Source of the DNA: an uncultured Pseudomonadota bacterium
Lineage (GTDB): Bacteria > Pseudomonadota > Gammaproteobacteria > Burkholderiales > Burkholderiaceae
Direction of reading: 5' to 3'
Length of the DNA stretch: 9,215 nt
Assembly: GCA_946480245.1 (NCBI GenBank)
Contig: CAMLIZ010000175.1
Span: 1-9,215, forward strand
Shown here: one piece after another, positions 1-7,781 of the stretch
Layout of the letters: each line of letters starts with the position of its first letter
Position numbering within the stretch: the first letter of the stretch is position 1
Made by a program: the position numbers and the translations under genes
The notes under the pieces: model-generated
What the model was told of the DNA's origin: nothing
The model's input: the letters and a program-made list of their open reading frames with translations, nothing else
Databases searched by the model: none

Positions 1-536
1 ACGACGCGGTCAACTACGGCGCCATCGGCGCCGTGATCGGCCACGAGATCAGCCATGGCTTCGATGACCAGGGCAGCCAGTACGACGGCACCGGCAAGCT
101 CAACAACTGGTGGACCGCGGCCGACCGCAAGGCCTTCGACGCGCTCACCGCGCGCCTGGTGAGCCAGTACTCGGCGTACGAGCCGCTGCCCGGCCACAAG
201 CTGAACGGCAAGCTGACCTTGGGCGAGAACATCGCCGACCTGTCGGGCCTGCAGATCGCCTACAAGGCCTACCACCTGTCGCTCAAGGGCAAGAAGGCGC
301 CGGTGATCGACGGCCTCACCGGCGACCAGCGCTTCTTCCTCGGCTGGGCCCAGGCTTGGCGCGACAAGACGCGCGAGGAGCGCGCGCTGCAGCTGCTCAC
401 GATCGACCCGCACTCGCCCTCCGAATTCCGCGCCAACGGCGCGGCGGTGAACCACGACGCATTCCACCAGGCGTTCCACACCAAGCCGGGCGACGGCATG
501 TGGAAGGCACCGAACCAGCGCATCCGCATCTGGTGA
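1..536 (+). CDS. M13 family zinc metallopeptidase (PepO/neprilysin-like), C-terminal fragment, 5' end outside window
   Basis: The reading frame is open from base 3 to the TGA at 534-536, giving 177 visible residues. It contains the gluzincin motif HEISH (bases 42-56: two zinc-binding histidines and the catalytic glutamate) in the M13 context VIGHEISHGFDDQG. Next comes GENIADLSGL, whose Glu (225-227) is the expected third zinc ligand and whose Asp (237-239) is the conserved partner. Further downstream are FFLGWAQAWR, the SEFRANG segment that holds the substrate-carboxylate arginine in neprilysin, and the typical C-terminus ending RIRIW. M13 enzymes are about 650-700 residues and cleave short peptides, usually in the periplasm or at the cell surface. 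Roughly 500 N-terminal residues, including any signal peptide, are missing here. The in-frame GTG at base 33 lies inside the catalytic motif and is not a start. The dpp operon follows on the same strand after 115 bases, which fits a role in peptide use. Confidence 0.95.
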   Translation, partial: DAVNYGAIGAVIGHEISHGFDDQGSQYDGTGKLNNWWTAADRKAFDALTARLVSQYSAYEPLPGHKLNGKLTLGENIADLSGLQIAYKAYHLSLKGKKAPVIDGLTGDQRFFLGWAQAWRDKTREERALQLLTIDPHSPSEFRANGAAVNHDAFHQAFHTKPGDGMWKAPNQRIRIW

Positions 537-551
537 CGCTGGCCCACCCCC

Positions 552-627
552 GAAGCGCCTTCGGCGCTTCCCCCTCGAGGGGGCGACACCAGCGGCCCGG
601 CAAAACCGGGTCCGCGGTGCCCGCTGG
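552..627. repeat. Compound inverted-repeat (REP-like) intergenic element
   Basis: Three adjacent dyads fill most of the intergenic region. First, GAAGCGCC (552-559) pairs with GGCGCTTC (563-570), a perfect 8-bp stem with a 3-base loop. Second, CCCCCTCGAGGGGG (570-583) is a 14-base palindrome. Third, CCAGCGG (589-595) pairs with CCGCTGG (621-627) and encloses a nested stem CCCGG (596-600)/CCGGG (606-610) with loop CAAAA, followed by the palindrome CCGCGG (612-617). There is no T-tract, so this is not a classical intrinsic terminator. The architecture resembles dispersed intergenic palindromic elements that I recall from Comamonadaceae genomes. No second copy exists in this window, so its repeat status is inferred. 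It could still attenuate read-through from the peptidase gene or protect mRNA ends. Confidence 0.65.
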
Positions 628-639
628 CATTGGTTTCGC
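625..639 (+). promoter_or_regulatory. Weak candidate sigma-54 (-24/-12) promoter
   Basis: TGGCAT at 625-630, then five bases, then TCGC at 636-639 give the exact GG-N10-GC spacing of an RpoN promoter (consensus TGGCAC-N5-TTGC), with two mismatches. The expected transcription start would fall about 12 bases past the GC, almost on the dppA1 ATG, leaving little or no leader. The -24 half also overlaps the right arm of the inverted repeat. Both points weaken the call. No convincing sigma-70 boxes were seen in 537-651. Confidence 0.2.
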
Positions 640-651
640 TTGGACTCCCCC

Positions 652-2232
652 ATGACCATTCACCGCAACTTGTTGGGCGGCGCTGCGGCGCTCGCCTTGG
701 CCGGCACCGCGCACGCCGCCGGCGTGCTCACCGTGTGCACCGAGGCTTCGCCCGACGGCTTCGACATCGTGCAATACGAGTCGGCAGTGACCAATGACGC
801 CGCCGGCCGCACGCTCTACGACCAGCTGCTGGCATTCAAGCCCGGTACCACCGAAGTGGTGCCCGGCCTCGCCGAGAAGTGGGAGATCAGCCCCGACGGC
901 ACCGTGTACACCTTCCACCTGCGGCACGGCGTGAAGTTCCACACCACGCCATGGTTCAAGCCCACGCGCGACCTGAACGCCGACGACGTGCTGTGGTCGA
1001 TCGAGCGCCTGAACGACCCCAAGCACCCCGCGCACGGCGTGGCCAAGAACGGCTACGTGTACTGGGAAGGCATGGGCATGTCCAAGCTCGTGAAGTCGGT
1101 GGAGAAGCTGGACGCCTACACCGTGCGCTTCACGCTCACGCGGCCGGAGGCGCCGTTCCTCGCCGACATGGCGATGGAGGCGCTGGGCTCGATCTACTCC
1201 GCCGAGTACGGCGAGCAGCTGCTCAAGGCCGGCAAGCTGGAGAACCTGAACACGCAGCCGGTGGGCAGCGGCCCGTTCATCTTCCAGAGCTACCAGAAGG
1301 ATGCGGTGATCCGCTACGTCGCCAACAAGCAGCACTGGCAGGGCGCGCCCAAGGTCGACAAGCTGATTTTCGCCATCACCAACGACCCCAACGTGCGCAT
1401 CCAGCGCCTGAAGGCCGAGGAGTGCCTGGTCGGCACCAACATGAAGCCCGAGCAGGCCAGCGCGTTCGACCACGACCCCAAGGTGAGCATGCTGCGCAGC
1501 AACCCGCTGCTCACGGCCTACATCGCGCCCAACACCAAGCACAAGTGGCTGTCGGACAAGCGCTTCCGCGAGGCGCTGTGGTACGCGCTGGACAAGAAGA
1601 CCTACACCCAGGCCATCTACGGCGGCAACGGCACGCCCGCGGCCAGCTTCCTGCCGCCCAGCATGTGGAGTTACGACAAGGCCCTGAAGGACCGGCAGGA
1701 CGTGGCCAAGGCGAAGGCGCTGGTCAAGGCCAGCGGCTATGACGGCAGCCCGCTGTCGCTGTTCGTGCGCATCGGCGGCGCGATCGACGGCAAGCGCGCC
1801 GCCGAGCTGATGCAGGCCGACTGGGCGAAGGTGGGCGTGAACGTGCGCATCCAGATGATGGAGTGGGGCGAGCTGCTCAAGCGCGCCGGCAAGGGCGAGC
1901 ACGACATCACCTTCCTCAGCTGGGCCGGCGACAACGGCGACCCCGACAATTTCCTCACGCCCAACCTCAGCTGCCCGGCGGTGGAGGGCGGTGGCAACAA
2001 GAGCCAGTGGTGCAACAAGGCCTTCGACCGGCTGATCGACACCGCGCGCCGCACCACCGACCACAACAAGCGCATCGAGCTGTACACGCAGGCGCAGAAG
2101 CTGGTGTACGACGAGGCCGCCGCCATCCCCACGGTGTACCCGGTGCTGATGACCGCGCTGAACAAGCGCGTCAGCGGCTACGTGCCCGATCCGTTCACGC
2201 ACAACGACTTCCGCGCGGTGAGCGTCAAGTGA
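652..2232 (+). CDS. dppA: Periplasmic dipeptide-binding protein, copy 1 (SBP family 5, DppA-like)
   Basis: This is a 526-residue precursor of the solute-binding protein family 5 (DppA/OppA/NikA superfamily), the usual length for DppA. The N-terminus is a Sec signal peptide with likely cleavage after AHA at residue 22. Sequence blocks match E. coli DppA closely: KPGTTEVVPGLAEKWE, FKPTRDLNADDV, TRPEAPFLAD, PVGSGPF and GDNGDPDNF. Cysteines at about residues 29, 258, 441 and 454 sit at the same four places as in DppA, consistent with two periplasmic disulfides. The conserved acidic DNGDPDN segment, which in DppA contacts the ligand amino end, is present. The region matching DppA's arginine loop is altered (FVRIGGAIDGKR). 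I chose the ATG at 652 over an in-frame TTG at 640 because it starts the signal peptide cleanly. Only a weak GGA (642-644) precedes it. First gene of the operon. The ligand could be a dipeptide, heme or another small peptide. Confidence 0.93.
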   Translation: MTIHRNLLGGAAALALAGTAHAAGVLTVCTEASPDGFDIVQYESAVTNDAAGRTLYDQLLAFKPGTTEVVPGLAEKWEISPDGTVYTFHLRHGVKFHTTPWFKPTRDLNADDVLWSIERLNDPKHPAHGVAKNGYVYWEGMGMSKLVKSVEKLDAYTVRFTLTRPEAPFLADMAMEALGSIYSAEYGEQLLKAGKLENLNTQPVGSGPFIFQSYQKDAVIRYVANKQHWQGAPKVDKLIFAITNDPNVRIQRLKAEECLVGTNMKPEQASAFDHDPKVSMLRSNPLLTAYIAPNTKHKWLSDKRFREALWYALDKKTYTQAIYGGNGTPAASFLPPSMWSYDKALKDRQDVAKAKALVKASGYDGSPLSLFVRIGGAIDGKRAAELMQADWAKVGVNVRIQMMEWGELLKRAGKGEHDITFLSWAGDNGDPDNFLTPNLSCPAVEGGGNKSQWCNKAFDRLIDTARRTTDHNKRIELYTQAQKLVYDEAAAIPTVYPVLMTALNKRVSGYVPDPFTHNDFRAVSVK

Positions 2233-3806
2233 TGCGTCGCACGCTGCGCCTCACGCTCGGCACGCTCGCACTGGTGGCGGCCGCGGCGGCCCAGGCGGCA
2301 GGCACCGTCACCTTCTGCAGCGACAACGCGCCCGAGGGCTTCGACATCGCGCAGTTCGAGACCGTGCCCACCAACGACGCGGCCGGGCTGACGATCTACG
2401 ACACGCTGCTGCAGATGAAGCCCGGCACCACCGAGGTGGTGCCGGGCCTGGCCGAACGCTGGGACGTGAGCGCCGACGGCCTCACCTACACGCTGCACCT
2501 GCGCCCGAACGTGCAGTTCCACAGCACGCCGTGGTTCAAGCCCACGCGCGCGATGAATGCCGACGACGTGCTGTGGTCGCTGAACCGCATCAACGATCCT
2601 CGGCATCCGGCGCATGCCGCCGCGCGCAACGGCTTTCCGTACTGGGCCGGCATGAGCCTGCACAAGCTCGTCAAGTCGATCGACAAGCTCGACCCGATGA
2701 CGGTGCGCATCTTGCTCACCCACCCGGAGGCCGCATTTGCCGCCGACCTGACGATGACCAACATCGCGGCGGTGTACTCCGCCGAATACGGCGAACGGCT
2801 CACCCAGGCCGGCCAGCTCGACAAGCTGAACACGCAGCCGGTGGGCACCGGGCCGTACGTGTTCAAGAGCTACCAGAAGGACGCGGTGATCCGGTACGAC
2901 GCGCACCCGGCGTACTGGGGCGGCCGGCCGAAGATCGACCACCTGATCTTCGCGATCACCACCGACACCGCGGTGCTGGTGCAGCGCCTGAAGGCCGGCG
3001 AATGCAAGGTGGCGGTGATCGCCAACGACAAGGTGCCCTCGCTGGCCGACGACAAGCGCTTCGGGATCGTGCGCAGCAAGCCGCTGACCACCACCTACGT
3101 GTCGCCGAACGCCAGGCACGGCGTGCTGGGCGACAAGCGCTTCCGGCGCGCACTGTCGCTGGCGATCGACCGCCAGGCGATCGTGCAGGCCGCCTATGCC
3201 GGCGAGGGCGAGCCCGCCGGCAGCTTCCTGCCGCCCGGCATGTGGAGCTACGTCGCCAGCCTGAAGGACGCGCGCAACCTCGACGAGGCGCGCCGCCTGG
3301 TCAAGGCCAGCGGCTATGACGGCCGGCCGCTCACGATGTTCATCGGCGCCAACCGCAGCGACACCAAGCGCTTCGCCGAGCTGCTGCAAAGCGACTGGGC
3401 GCAGATCGGCGTGAAGGTGAGCCTGCGCGCGATGGAGCTGGGCGAGCTGTACAAGCGCACCGGCGCCGGCGAGCACGACCTGGCGCTGCTCAGCTGGTAC
3501 AGCGACAACGGCGACCCCGACAACTTCCTCACCCCCAACCTCAGTTGCGCGGCGGTGGGCAGCGGCAACAAGAGCCAGTGGTGCAACGCCGCCTTCGACC
3601 AGCTGCTGGCCGACGGGCTGGCCACCACCGACCTGAAGCGCCGCACCGAGATCTACCGCGCGGCACAGCGCCTGCTGCACGACGAGACCGGGCTGATCCC
3701 GGTGGCCCACAAGTACGGGCTGGCCGCGGTGGACAAGCACGTGCACGGCTTCGTGCTCACGCCCTTCCTGGGCAGCAACTTCCGCGCTGCCGCCGTGGAC
3801 CGCTAG
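2232..3806 (+). CDS. dppA: Periplasmic dipeptide-binding protein, copy 2 (tandem DppA paralogue)
   Basis: This is a 524-residue paralogue of the preceding gene, colinear with it and roughly 60% identical by eye. Its ATG overlaps the upstream TGA by one base (TGATG), so translation is probably coupled. GGTGAG at 2217-2222 may help initiation. A signal peptide of the same length ends at AQA (residue 22). Cysteines at about 29, 258, 439 and 451 match those of copy 1 and of DppA. Family blocks include KPGTTEVVPGLAERWD, FKPTRAMNADDV, PVGTGPYVF and SDNGDPDNFLTPNLSC. In the pocket region it reads FIGANRSDTKR, keeping an Arg at about the place of DppA's ligand-carboxylate arginine, unlike copy 1. It presumably feeds the same DppBC channel with a different or overlapping ligand range. 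The exact ligand cannot be read from the sequence. Confidence 0.93.
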   Translation: MRRTLRLTLGTLALVAAAAAQAAGTVTFCSDNAPEGFDIAQFETVPTNDAAGLTIYDTLLQMKPGTTEVVPGLAERWDVSADGLTYTLHLRPNVQFHSTPWFKPTRAMNADDVLWSLNRINDPRHPAHAAARNGFPYWAGMSLHKLVKSIDKLDPMTVRILLTHPEAAFAADLTMTNIAAVYSAEYGERLTQAGQLDKLNTQPVGTGPYVFKSYQKDAVIRYDAHPAYWGGRPKIDHLIFAITTDTAVLVQRLKAGECKVAVIANDKVPSLADDKRFGIVRSKPLTTTYVSPNARHGVLGDKRFRRALSLAIDRQAIVQAAYAGEGEPAGSFLPPGMWSYVASLKDARNLDEARRLVKASGYDGRPLTMFIGANRSDTKRFAELLQSDWAQIGVKVSLRAMELGELYKRTGAGEHDLALLSWYSDNGDPDNFLTPNLSCAAVGSGNKSQWCNAAFDQLLADGLATTDLKRRTEIYRAAQRLLHDETGLIPVAHKYGLAAVDKHVHGFVLTPFLGSNFRAAAVDR

Positions 3807-3818
3807 AAAGGGCCATCG

Positions 3819-4847
3819 ATGTTCGGTTTCCTGTTGCGCCGCGTGGCGCTGGTCATTCCCACCTTCATCGGCATCACGCTGCTGGCGTTCTCGCTGATCC
3901 ACCTGATCCCGGGCGATCCGGTGCAGGTGATGGTGGGCGAGCGCCGGCTCGACCCGGAGTTCCATGCGCGCGTGCTGCACCAGCTCGGCCTGGACCAGCC
4001 GCTGTGGCAGCAGTACGCCACCTACCTGTGGAAGGCGCTGCACCTGGACCTGGGCAACTCCTTCGTCACGCACGAGCCGGTGTGGCGCGAGTTCACCAAG
4101 CTGTTCCCCGCCACCCTGGAGCTCAGCTTCTGCGCGATGGTGTTCGCGGTCACGGCGGGCTTGCTGGCCGGCGTGCTGGCCGCCATCAAGCGCGGCTCGG
4201 TGCTGGACCACGGCGTGATGGGCCTGTCGCTGGCCGGCTTCTCGATGCCGATCTTCTGGTGGGGCCTGCTGCTGATCATGTTTTTCTCGGTCGAGATGCG
4301 CAACATCGCGCCCGACTTCGCGCTGCCGGTGTCCGGCCGCATGAGCCTGGAATACGACATCACCCCGCGCACCGGCTTCATGCTGATCGACGCCTGGTTG
4401 TCGCCCGACGAAGGCGCGTTCAAGTCGGCGCTGCAGCACCTGGTGCTGCCGGCCATCGTGCTGGGCACGGTGCCGCTGGCGGTGATCGCGCGCATGACGC
4501 GCTCCAGCATGCTCGAGGTGCTGCGCGAGGACTACGTGCGCACCGCGCGCGCCAAGGGGTTGGCGCCGTCGCGCATCGTGTTCGTGCATGCCCTGCGCAA
4601 CGCGCTGGTGCCGGTGATCACCGTGATCGGCCTGCAGGTAGGTACCCTGCTCGCAGGCGCGGTGCTCACCGAGACCATTTTCTCGTGGCCGGGCGTCGGC
4701 AAGTGGCTGATCGACGCGATCGGCCGACGCGACTACCCGGTGGTGCAAGGCGGCATCCTGATCATCGCCACGCTGGTGATCGTCGTGAACCTCGTGGTCG
4801 ACCTGCTGTACGGCCTCGTCAACCCGCGTATCCGCCATGCCAAGTGA
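3819..4847 (+). CDS. dppB: Dipeptide ABC transporter permease DppB
   Basis: This 342-residue inner-membrane permease of the binding-protein-dependent transport family matches E. coli DppB almost throughout. Examples are the N-terminus FLLRRVALVIPTFIGITLL, then IPGDPV, GERRLDPE, SMPIFWWG, VIARMTRSSMLEVL, TETIFSWPGVGKWLIDA and the C-terminus LVNPRIRH. Hydrophobic segments lie at about residues 9-31, 100-122, 135-160, 206-226, 268-292 and 309-330, fitting six membrane spans. The cytoplasmic EAA-type loop that docks onto the ATPase is the stretch beginning EDYVRTARAKGL (about 237-262). The large periplasmic loop after span 1 is typical of DppB/OppB. GAAAGGG at 3806-3812, six bases before the ATG, is a good ribosome binding site and overlaps the dppA2 stop region. 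It forms the translocation channel with DppC. Confidence 0.97.
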   Translation: MFGFLLRRVALVIPTFIGITLLAFSLIHLIPGDPVQVMVGERRLDPEFHARVLHQLGLDQPLWQQYATYLWKALHLDLGNSFVTHEPVWREFTKLFPATLELSFCAMVFAVTAGLLAGVLAAIKRGSVLDHGVMGLSLAGFSMPIFWWGLLLIMFFSVEMRNIAPDFALPVSGRMSLEYDITPRTGFMLIDAWLSPDEGAFKSALQHLVLPAIVLGTVPLAVIARMTRSSMLEVLREDYVRTARAKGLAPSRIVFVHALRNALVPVITVIGLQVGTLLAGAVLTETIFSWPGVGKWLIDAIGRRDYPVVQGGILIIATLVIVVNLVVDLLYGLVNPRIRHAK

Positions 4848-4853
4848 AACCGT

Positions 4854-4860
4854 GCAGGAG
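4854..4860 (+). promoter_or_regulatory. Ribosome binding site deciding the dppC start
   Basis: GCAGGAG lies six bases upstream of the ATG at 4867. It supports that start over the in-frame ATG at 4837, which lies inside dppB and has no comparable site. Confidence 0.65.
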
Positions 4861-4866
4861 CCGACC

Positions 4867-5781
4867 ATGAGCGCCGTGTTGCCGATGGAAGTGGAGCCCG
4901 TGGACGCCGGCGCGCCGCCGCCTTCGTCCTTTCGCGACTTCTGGCGCAGCTTCTCGGCCAACAAGGGCGCGCTGGCCGGGCTGATCTACTTTGCGCTGAT
5001 CGTGGCCTGCGCACTGGGGGCCGGCGTGCTGGCGCCGCACAACCCGATCGAGCAGTTCCGCGACGCGCTGCTGGCGCCACCGGCCTGGCATGCCGGCGGC
5101 ACGGGCAAGTTCCTGCTCGGCACCGACGACATCGGCCGCGACATCCTGTCGCGCCTGCTGTACGGCGCGAGGCTGTCGCTGACCATCGGCGCGGCCTCGG
5201 TGCTGATGTCGATGATCCCCGGCATCGCGCTCGGGCTGGCTGCCGCGTTCTTCCCGCGCGCCGGCATCGCGATCCTGCGGCTGATGGACGTGATGCTGGC
5301 GCTGCCCAGCCTGCTGCTGGCGATCGCGGTGGTGGCGGTGCTGGGCCCCGGCCTCACCAACACGATGTTCGCGATCGCGCTGGTGGCGATTCCCAACTAC
5401 GTGCGCCTGGTGCGCGCGTCGGCGATGAGCGAGCTGGCCAAGGACTACGTGGTGGCCTCGCGCCTGGCCGGCGCCGGCACCTTGCGGTTGATGTTCGACA
5501 CCGTGCTGCCCAACTGCATGGCGCCGGTGATCGTGACCGCCACGCTCGGCTTCTCCGACGCCATCCTCACCGCCGCCGCGCTCGGCTTTCTCGGCCTGGG
5601 TGCGCAGCCGCCCACGCCCGAGTGGGGCACGATGCTGGCCTCCGCGCGCGACTACATCGAACGCGCCAACTGGGTGGTCACCTTCCCGGGCCTGGCCATC
5701 CTGACCACCGTGCTGGCGATCAACCTGATGGGCGACGGCCTGCGCGATGCGCTGGACCCCCGGATGAAGAAGCTGTCATGA
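4867..5781 (+). CDS. dppC: Dipeptide ABC transporter permease DppC
   Basis: This 304-residue permease is the partner of DppB. A short cytoplasmic N-terminal region ([18 protein letters not shown], the OppC-type N-terminal domain) leads into the first span at about residues 35-55. Then come the hallmark blocks [31 protein letters not shown] (about 83-97), [20 protein letters not shown], the EAA loop beginning [16 protein letters not shown] (about 189-216), [17 protein letters not shown] and [16 protein letters not shown]. All match E. coli DppC closely and in order. An alternative ATG at 4837 would add ten residues and overlap dppB by 11 bases. The better ribosome binding site favours 4867. 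The stop codon overlaps the dppD start (ATGA), so translation is coupled. Confidence 0.96.
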   Translation: MSAVLPMEVEPVDAGAPPPSSFRDFWRSFSANKGALAGLIYFALIVACALGAGVLAPHNPIEQFRDALLAPPAWHAGGTGKFLLGTDDIGRDILSRLLYGARLSLTIGAASVLMSMIPGIALGLAAAFFPRAGIAILRLMDVMLALPSLLLAIAVVAVLGPGLTNTMFAIALVAIPNYVRLVRASAMSELAKDYVVASRLAGAGTLRLMFDTVLPNCMAPVIVTATLGFSDAILTAAALGFLGLGAQPPTPEWGTMLASARDYIERANWVVTFPGLAILTTVLAINLMGDGLRDALDPRMKKLS

Positions 5782-6770
5782 CCCATCTGCTCGAGATCAA
5801 GAACCTCACCGTCGAGTTCGGCCCCGAGGGCCGGGCGTTTGCCGCGGTGAAGGGCGTGGACATCACGCTCGATCGCGGCGAGCTGCTCGGCGTGGTGGGC
5901 GAATCCGGCTCCGGCAAGAGCGTGAGCATGCTGGCGCTGATGGGCCTGATCGAGGCGCCCGGCCGCGTGAGCGCCGACGTGCTGCGCTTCGACGGCCACG
6001 ACCTGCTGAAGATGCCGGCCAAGGAGCGCCGCAAGATCGTCGGCCGCGACATGGCGATGATCTTCCAGGATCCGATGACCAGCCTGAACCCGAGCTACAC
6101 CGTCGGCTACCAGATCATGGAGACGCTGAAGGTGCACCAGCCCGGCAGCAAGGCGCAGATGCACCAGCGCGCGGTGGAGCTGCTGCAGCGCGTGGAGATC
6201 CCCGACCCCGAGTCGCGCCTGCGCGCGTTCCCGCATCAACTGTCCGGCGGCATGAGCCAGCGCGTGATGATCGCGATGGCGCTGGCCTGCAGCCCCAGGC
6301 TGCTGATCGCAGACGAGCCCACCACCGCGCTCGACGTCACCATCCAGGCGCAGGTGCTGGAGCTGCTGGTGAACCTGCAGCGCGAGCAGAACATGGCGCT
6401 GATCCTGATCACGCACGACCTGGCACTGCTCGCCGAGCACGCGCGCCGCATCGCGGTGATGTACGCCGGCGAAGTGGTGGAGACGCAAGGCGTGCCGACA
6501 CTGTTCGACCAGCCGCACCATCCGTACACCGCCGCGCTGCTGGCCAGCATCCCCGAGGCCAGCCGCGGCGCGGCGCGCCTGCCCACCTTGCCCGGCGTGG
6601 TGCCCGGCCAGTTCGACCGGCCGCGCGGCTGCCTGCTGAGCCCGCGCTGCCCGCAGGCCCAGCCGGTGTGCAGCAGCAATCACCCCGGCCTCGACCCGAT
6701 GCCGGACGGCGGCCATGCGCGCTGCCTGTTTCCGCTGAACGTGATGCCGGCCGAGGAGCTTGCCCGATGA
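5778..6770 (+). CDS. dppD: Dipeptide ABC transporter ATP-binding protein DppD
   Basis: This 330-residue ATPase couples ATP hydrolysis to peptide import through DppBC. Motifs in order are Walker A GESGSGKS (41-48), Q-loop FQDP (Gln97), ABC signature LSGGMSQR (155-162), Walker B LLIADEP (175-181) with catalytic Glu180, D-loop ALD (184-186) and H-loop His213 in ITHDL. After the nucleotide-binding domain comes the Opp/Dpp C-terminal domain ([14 protein letters not shown]) with cysteines at 285, 291, 298 and 316. In solved DppD/OppD-type ATPases such a four-cysteine cluster binds [4Fe-4S]; I infer the same here. The start shares ATGA with the dppC stop, with GAAGAAG at 5766-5772 as a possible weak ribosome binding site. 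Its last codons overlap the dppF start by four bases (ATGA). Confidence 0.97.
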   Translation: MTHLLEIKNLTVEFGPEGRAFAAVKGVDITLDRGELLGVVGESGSGKSVSMLALMGLIEAPGRVSADVLRFDGHDLLKMPAKERRKIVGRDMAMIFQDPMTSLNPSYTVGYQIMETLKVHQPGSKAQMHQRAVELLQRVEIPDPESRLRAFPHQLSGGMSQRVMIAMALACSPRLLIADEPTTALDVTIQAQVLELLVNLQREQNMALILITHDLALLAEHARRIAVMYAGEVVETQGVPTLFDQPHHPYTAALLASIPEASRGAARLPTLPGVVPGQFDRPRGCLLSPRCPQAQPVCSSNHPGLDPMPDGGHARCLFPLNVMPAEELAR

Positions 6771-7762
6771 CCGCTGCGCTGCTCGAAGCGAAGGATCTGT
6801 CACGCCACTACAGCGTGTCGCGCGGCGTGTTCAAGCCGCACGCCACGGTGCGCGCGCTCAACGGCGTGAGCTTCAGAGTGAACCCCGGCGAGACGCTGGC
6901 CGTCGTGGGCGAAAGCGGCTGCGGCAAAAGCACGCTGGCGCGCGCGCTCACGCTGATCGAAAAGCCCACCGCCGGCACCTTGGTGCTCGACGGCATGGAC
7001 GCCACCGCCGCCAGCGCAGCGCAGGCCAAGGCCTTGCGCAAGCGCGTGCAGATGGTGTTCCAGAACCCGTATGCCTCGCTCAACCCGCGCAAGCGCGTGG
7101 GCCAGATGCTGGAGGAGCCGCTGCTGCTGAACACGCCGATGAGCGCGGCCGAGCGCAAGGAGCGCGTGCACGCCATGCTGGCGCAGGTGGGCCTGCGCAG
7201 CGAGCATGCGCAGCGCTACCCGCACATGTTCTCCGGCGGCCAGCGCCAGCGCGTGGCGATCGCGCGCGCCATGATGCTCAGCCCGAAGCTGCTGGTGGCC
7301 GACGAGCCCACGTCGGCGCTCGACGTGTCGATCCAGGCGCAGATCCTGAACCTGTTCATGGACCTGCAGGAGCGCACGCACATCGCCTACGTGTTCATCT
7401 CGCACAACCTGAGCGTGGTGGAGCACATCGCGAACCGCGTGATGGTGATGTACCTCGGCCGCGTGGTCGAGTTCGCGCCCAAGGCGCGGCTGTTCGCCGC
7501 TCCGCTGCATCCGTACACCAAGGCGCTGCTGTCGGCCACGCCCAGCATCGACCCGGCCCGGCGCGCGAACAAGATCAAGATCGTCGGCGAGCTGCCGTCA
7601 CCGCTCAACCCGCCCAGCGGCTGCACCTTCCACAAGCGCTGCCCGTATGCCACGCAACGCTGCGTGGACGAGGTGCCGCAGCTGCGCCCGGTCAACGGCA
7701 CCGAGGTGGCCTGCCACTACGCCGAGGAGATCGGGGACGGGCAGAAGGCGGTGACGCAGTAG
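6767..7762 (+). CDS. dppF: Dipeptide ABC transporter ATP-binding protein DppF
   Basis: This is the 331-residue second ATPase, forming the heterodimer with DppD. It has Walker [10 protein letters not shown] (48-56), Q-loop [11 protein letters not shown] (Gln99), signature FSGGQRQR (155-162), Walker B LLVADEP (175-181) with Glu180, D-loop ALD and H-loop His213 in ISHNL. The N-terminal insertion between the first strand and ALNGVSF is typical of OppF/DppF rather than DppD. The C-terminal oligopeptide-transporter region ([13 protein letters not shown]) is followed by cysteines 286, 292, 299 and 316, with the same CPxA-type spacing as in DppD, so a second iron-sulfur site is likely. GAGGAG at 6753-6758, eight bases upstream, is a strong ribosome binding site, and the start overlaps the dppD stop (ATGA). 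Last gene of the operon. No clear intrinsic terminator follows. Confidence 0.97.
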   Translation: MTAALLEAKDLSRHYSVSRGVFKPHATVRALNGVSFRVNPGETLAVVGESGCGKSTLARALTLIEKPTAGTLVLDGMDATAASAAQAKALRKRVQMVFQNPYASLNPRKRVGQMLEEPLLLNTPMSAAERKERVHAMLAQVGLRSEHAQRYPHMFSGGQRQRVAIARAMMLSPKLLVADEPTSALDVSIQAQILNLFMDLQERTHIAYVFISHNLSVVEHIANRVMVMYLGRVVEFAPKARLFAAPLHPYTKALLSATPSIDPARRANKIKIVGELPSPLNPPSGCTFHKRCPYATQRCVDEVPQLRPVNGTEVACHYAEEIGDGQKAVTQ

Positions 7763-7781
7763 CGGCTGCGGCGCCGGCTTC

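Noticed and set aside
552..570. Hairpin as a rho-independent terminator of the peptidase gene
   Set aside because: The stem is perfect but is followed by a C-rich palindrome, not a T-tract. It fits better as part of the compound inverted-repeat element.
640..654. TTG at 640 as the start of dppA1
   Set aside because: The in-frame ATG at 652 begins a normal signal peptide. The extra MDSP residues add nothing, and no better ribosome binding site precedes the TTG.
397..2202. A 601-residue open frame on the minus strand opposite the peptidase end and dppA1
   Set aside because: It has the same low-complexity antisense character and spans two convincing plus-strand genes and their intergenic region.
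4837..4866. ATG at 4837 as the start of dppC
   Set aside because: It lies inside dppB without a good ribosome binding site, whereas the ATG at 4867 has GCAGGAG six bases upstream.
2178..4964. A 928-residue open frame on the minus strand opposite dppA2 and dppB
   Set aside because: It is antisense to two well-recognised genes. Its composition is rich in His, Gln, Arg, Val and Ala, as expected for a reverse frame of high-GC coding DNA, and it shows no domain.
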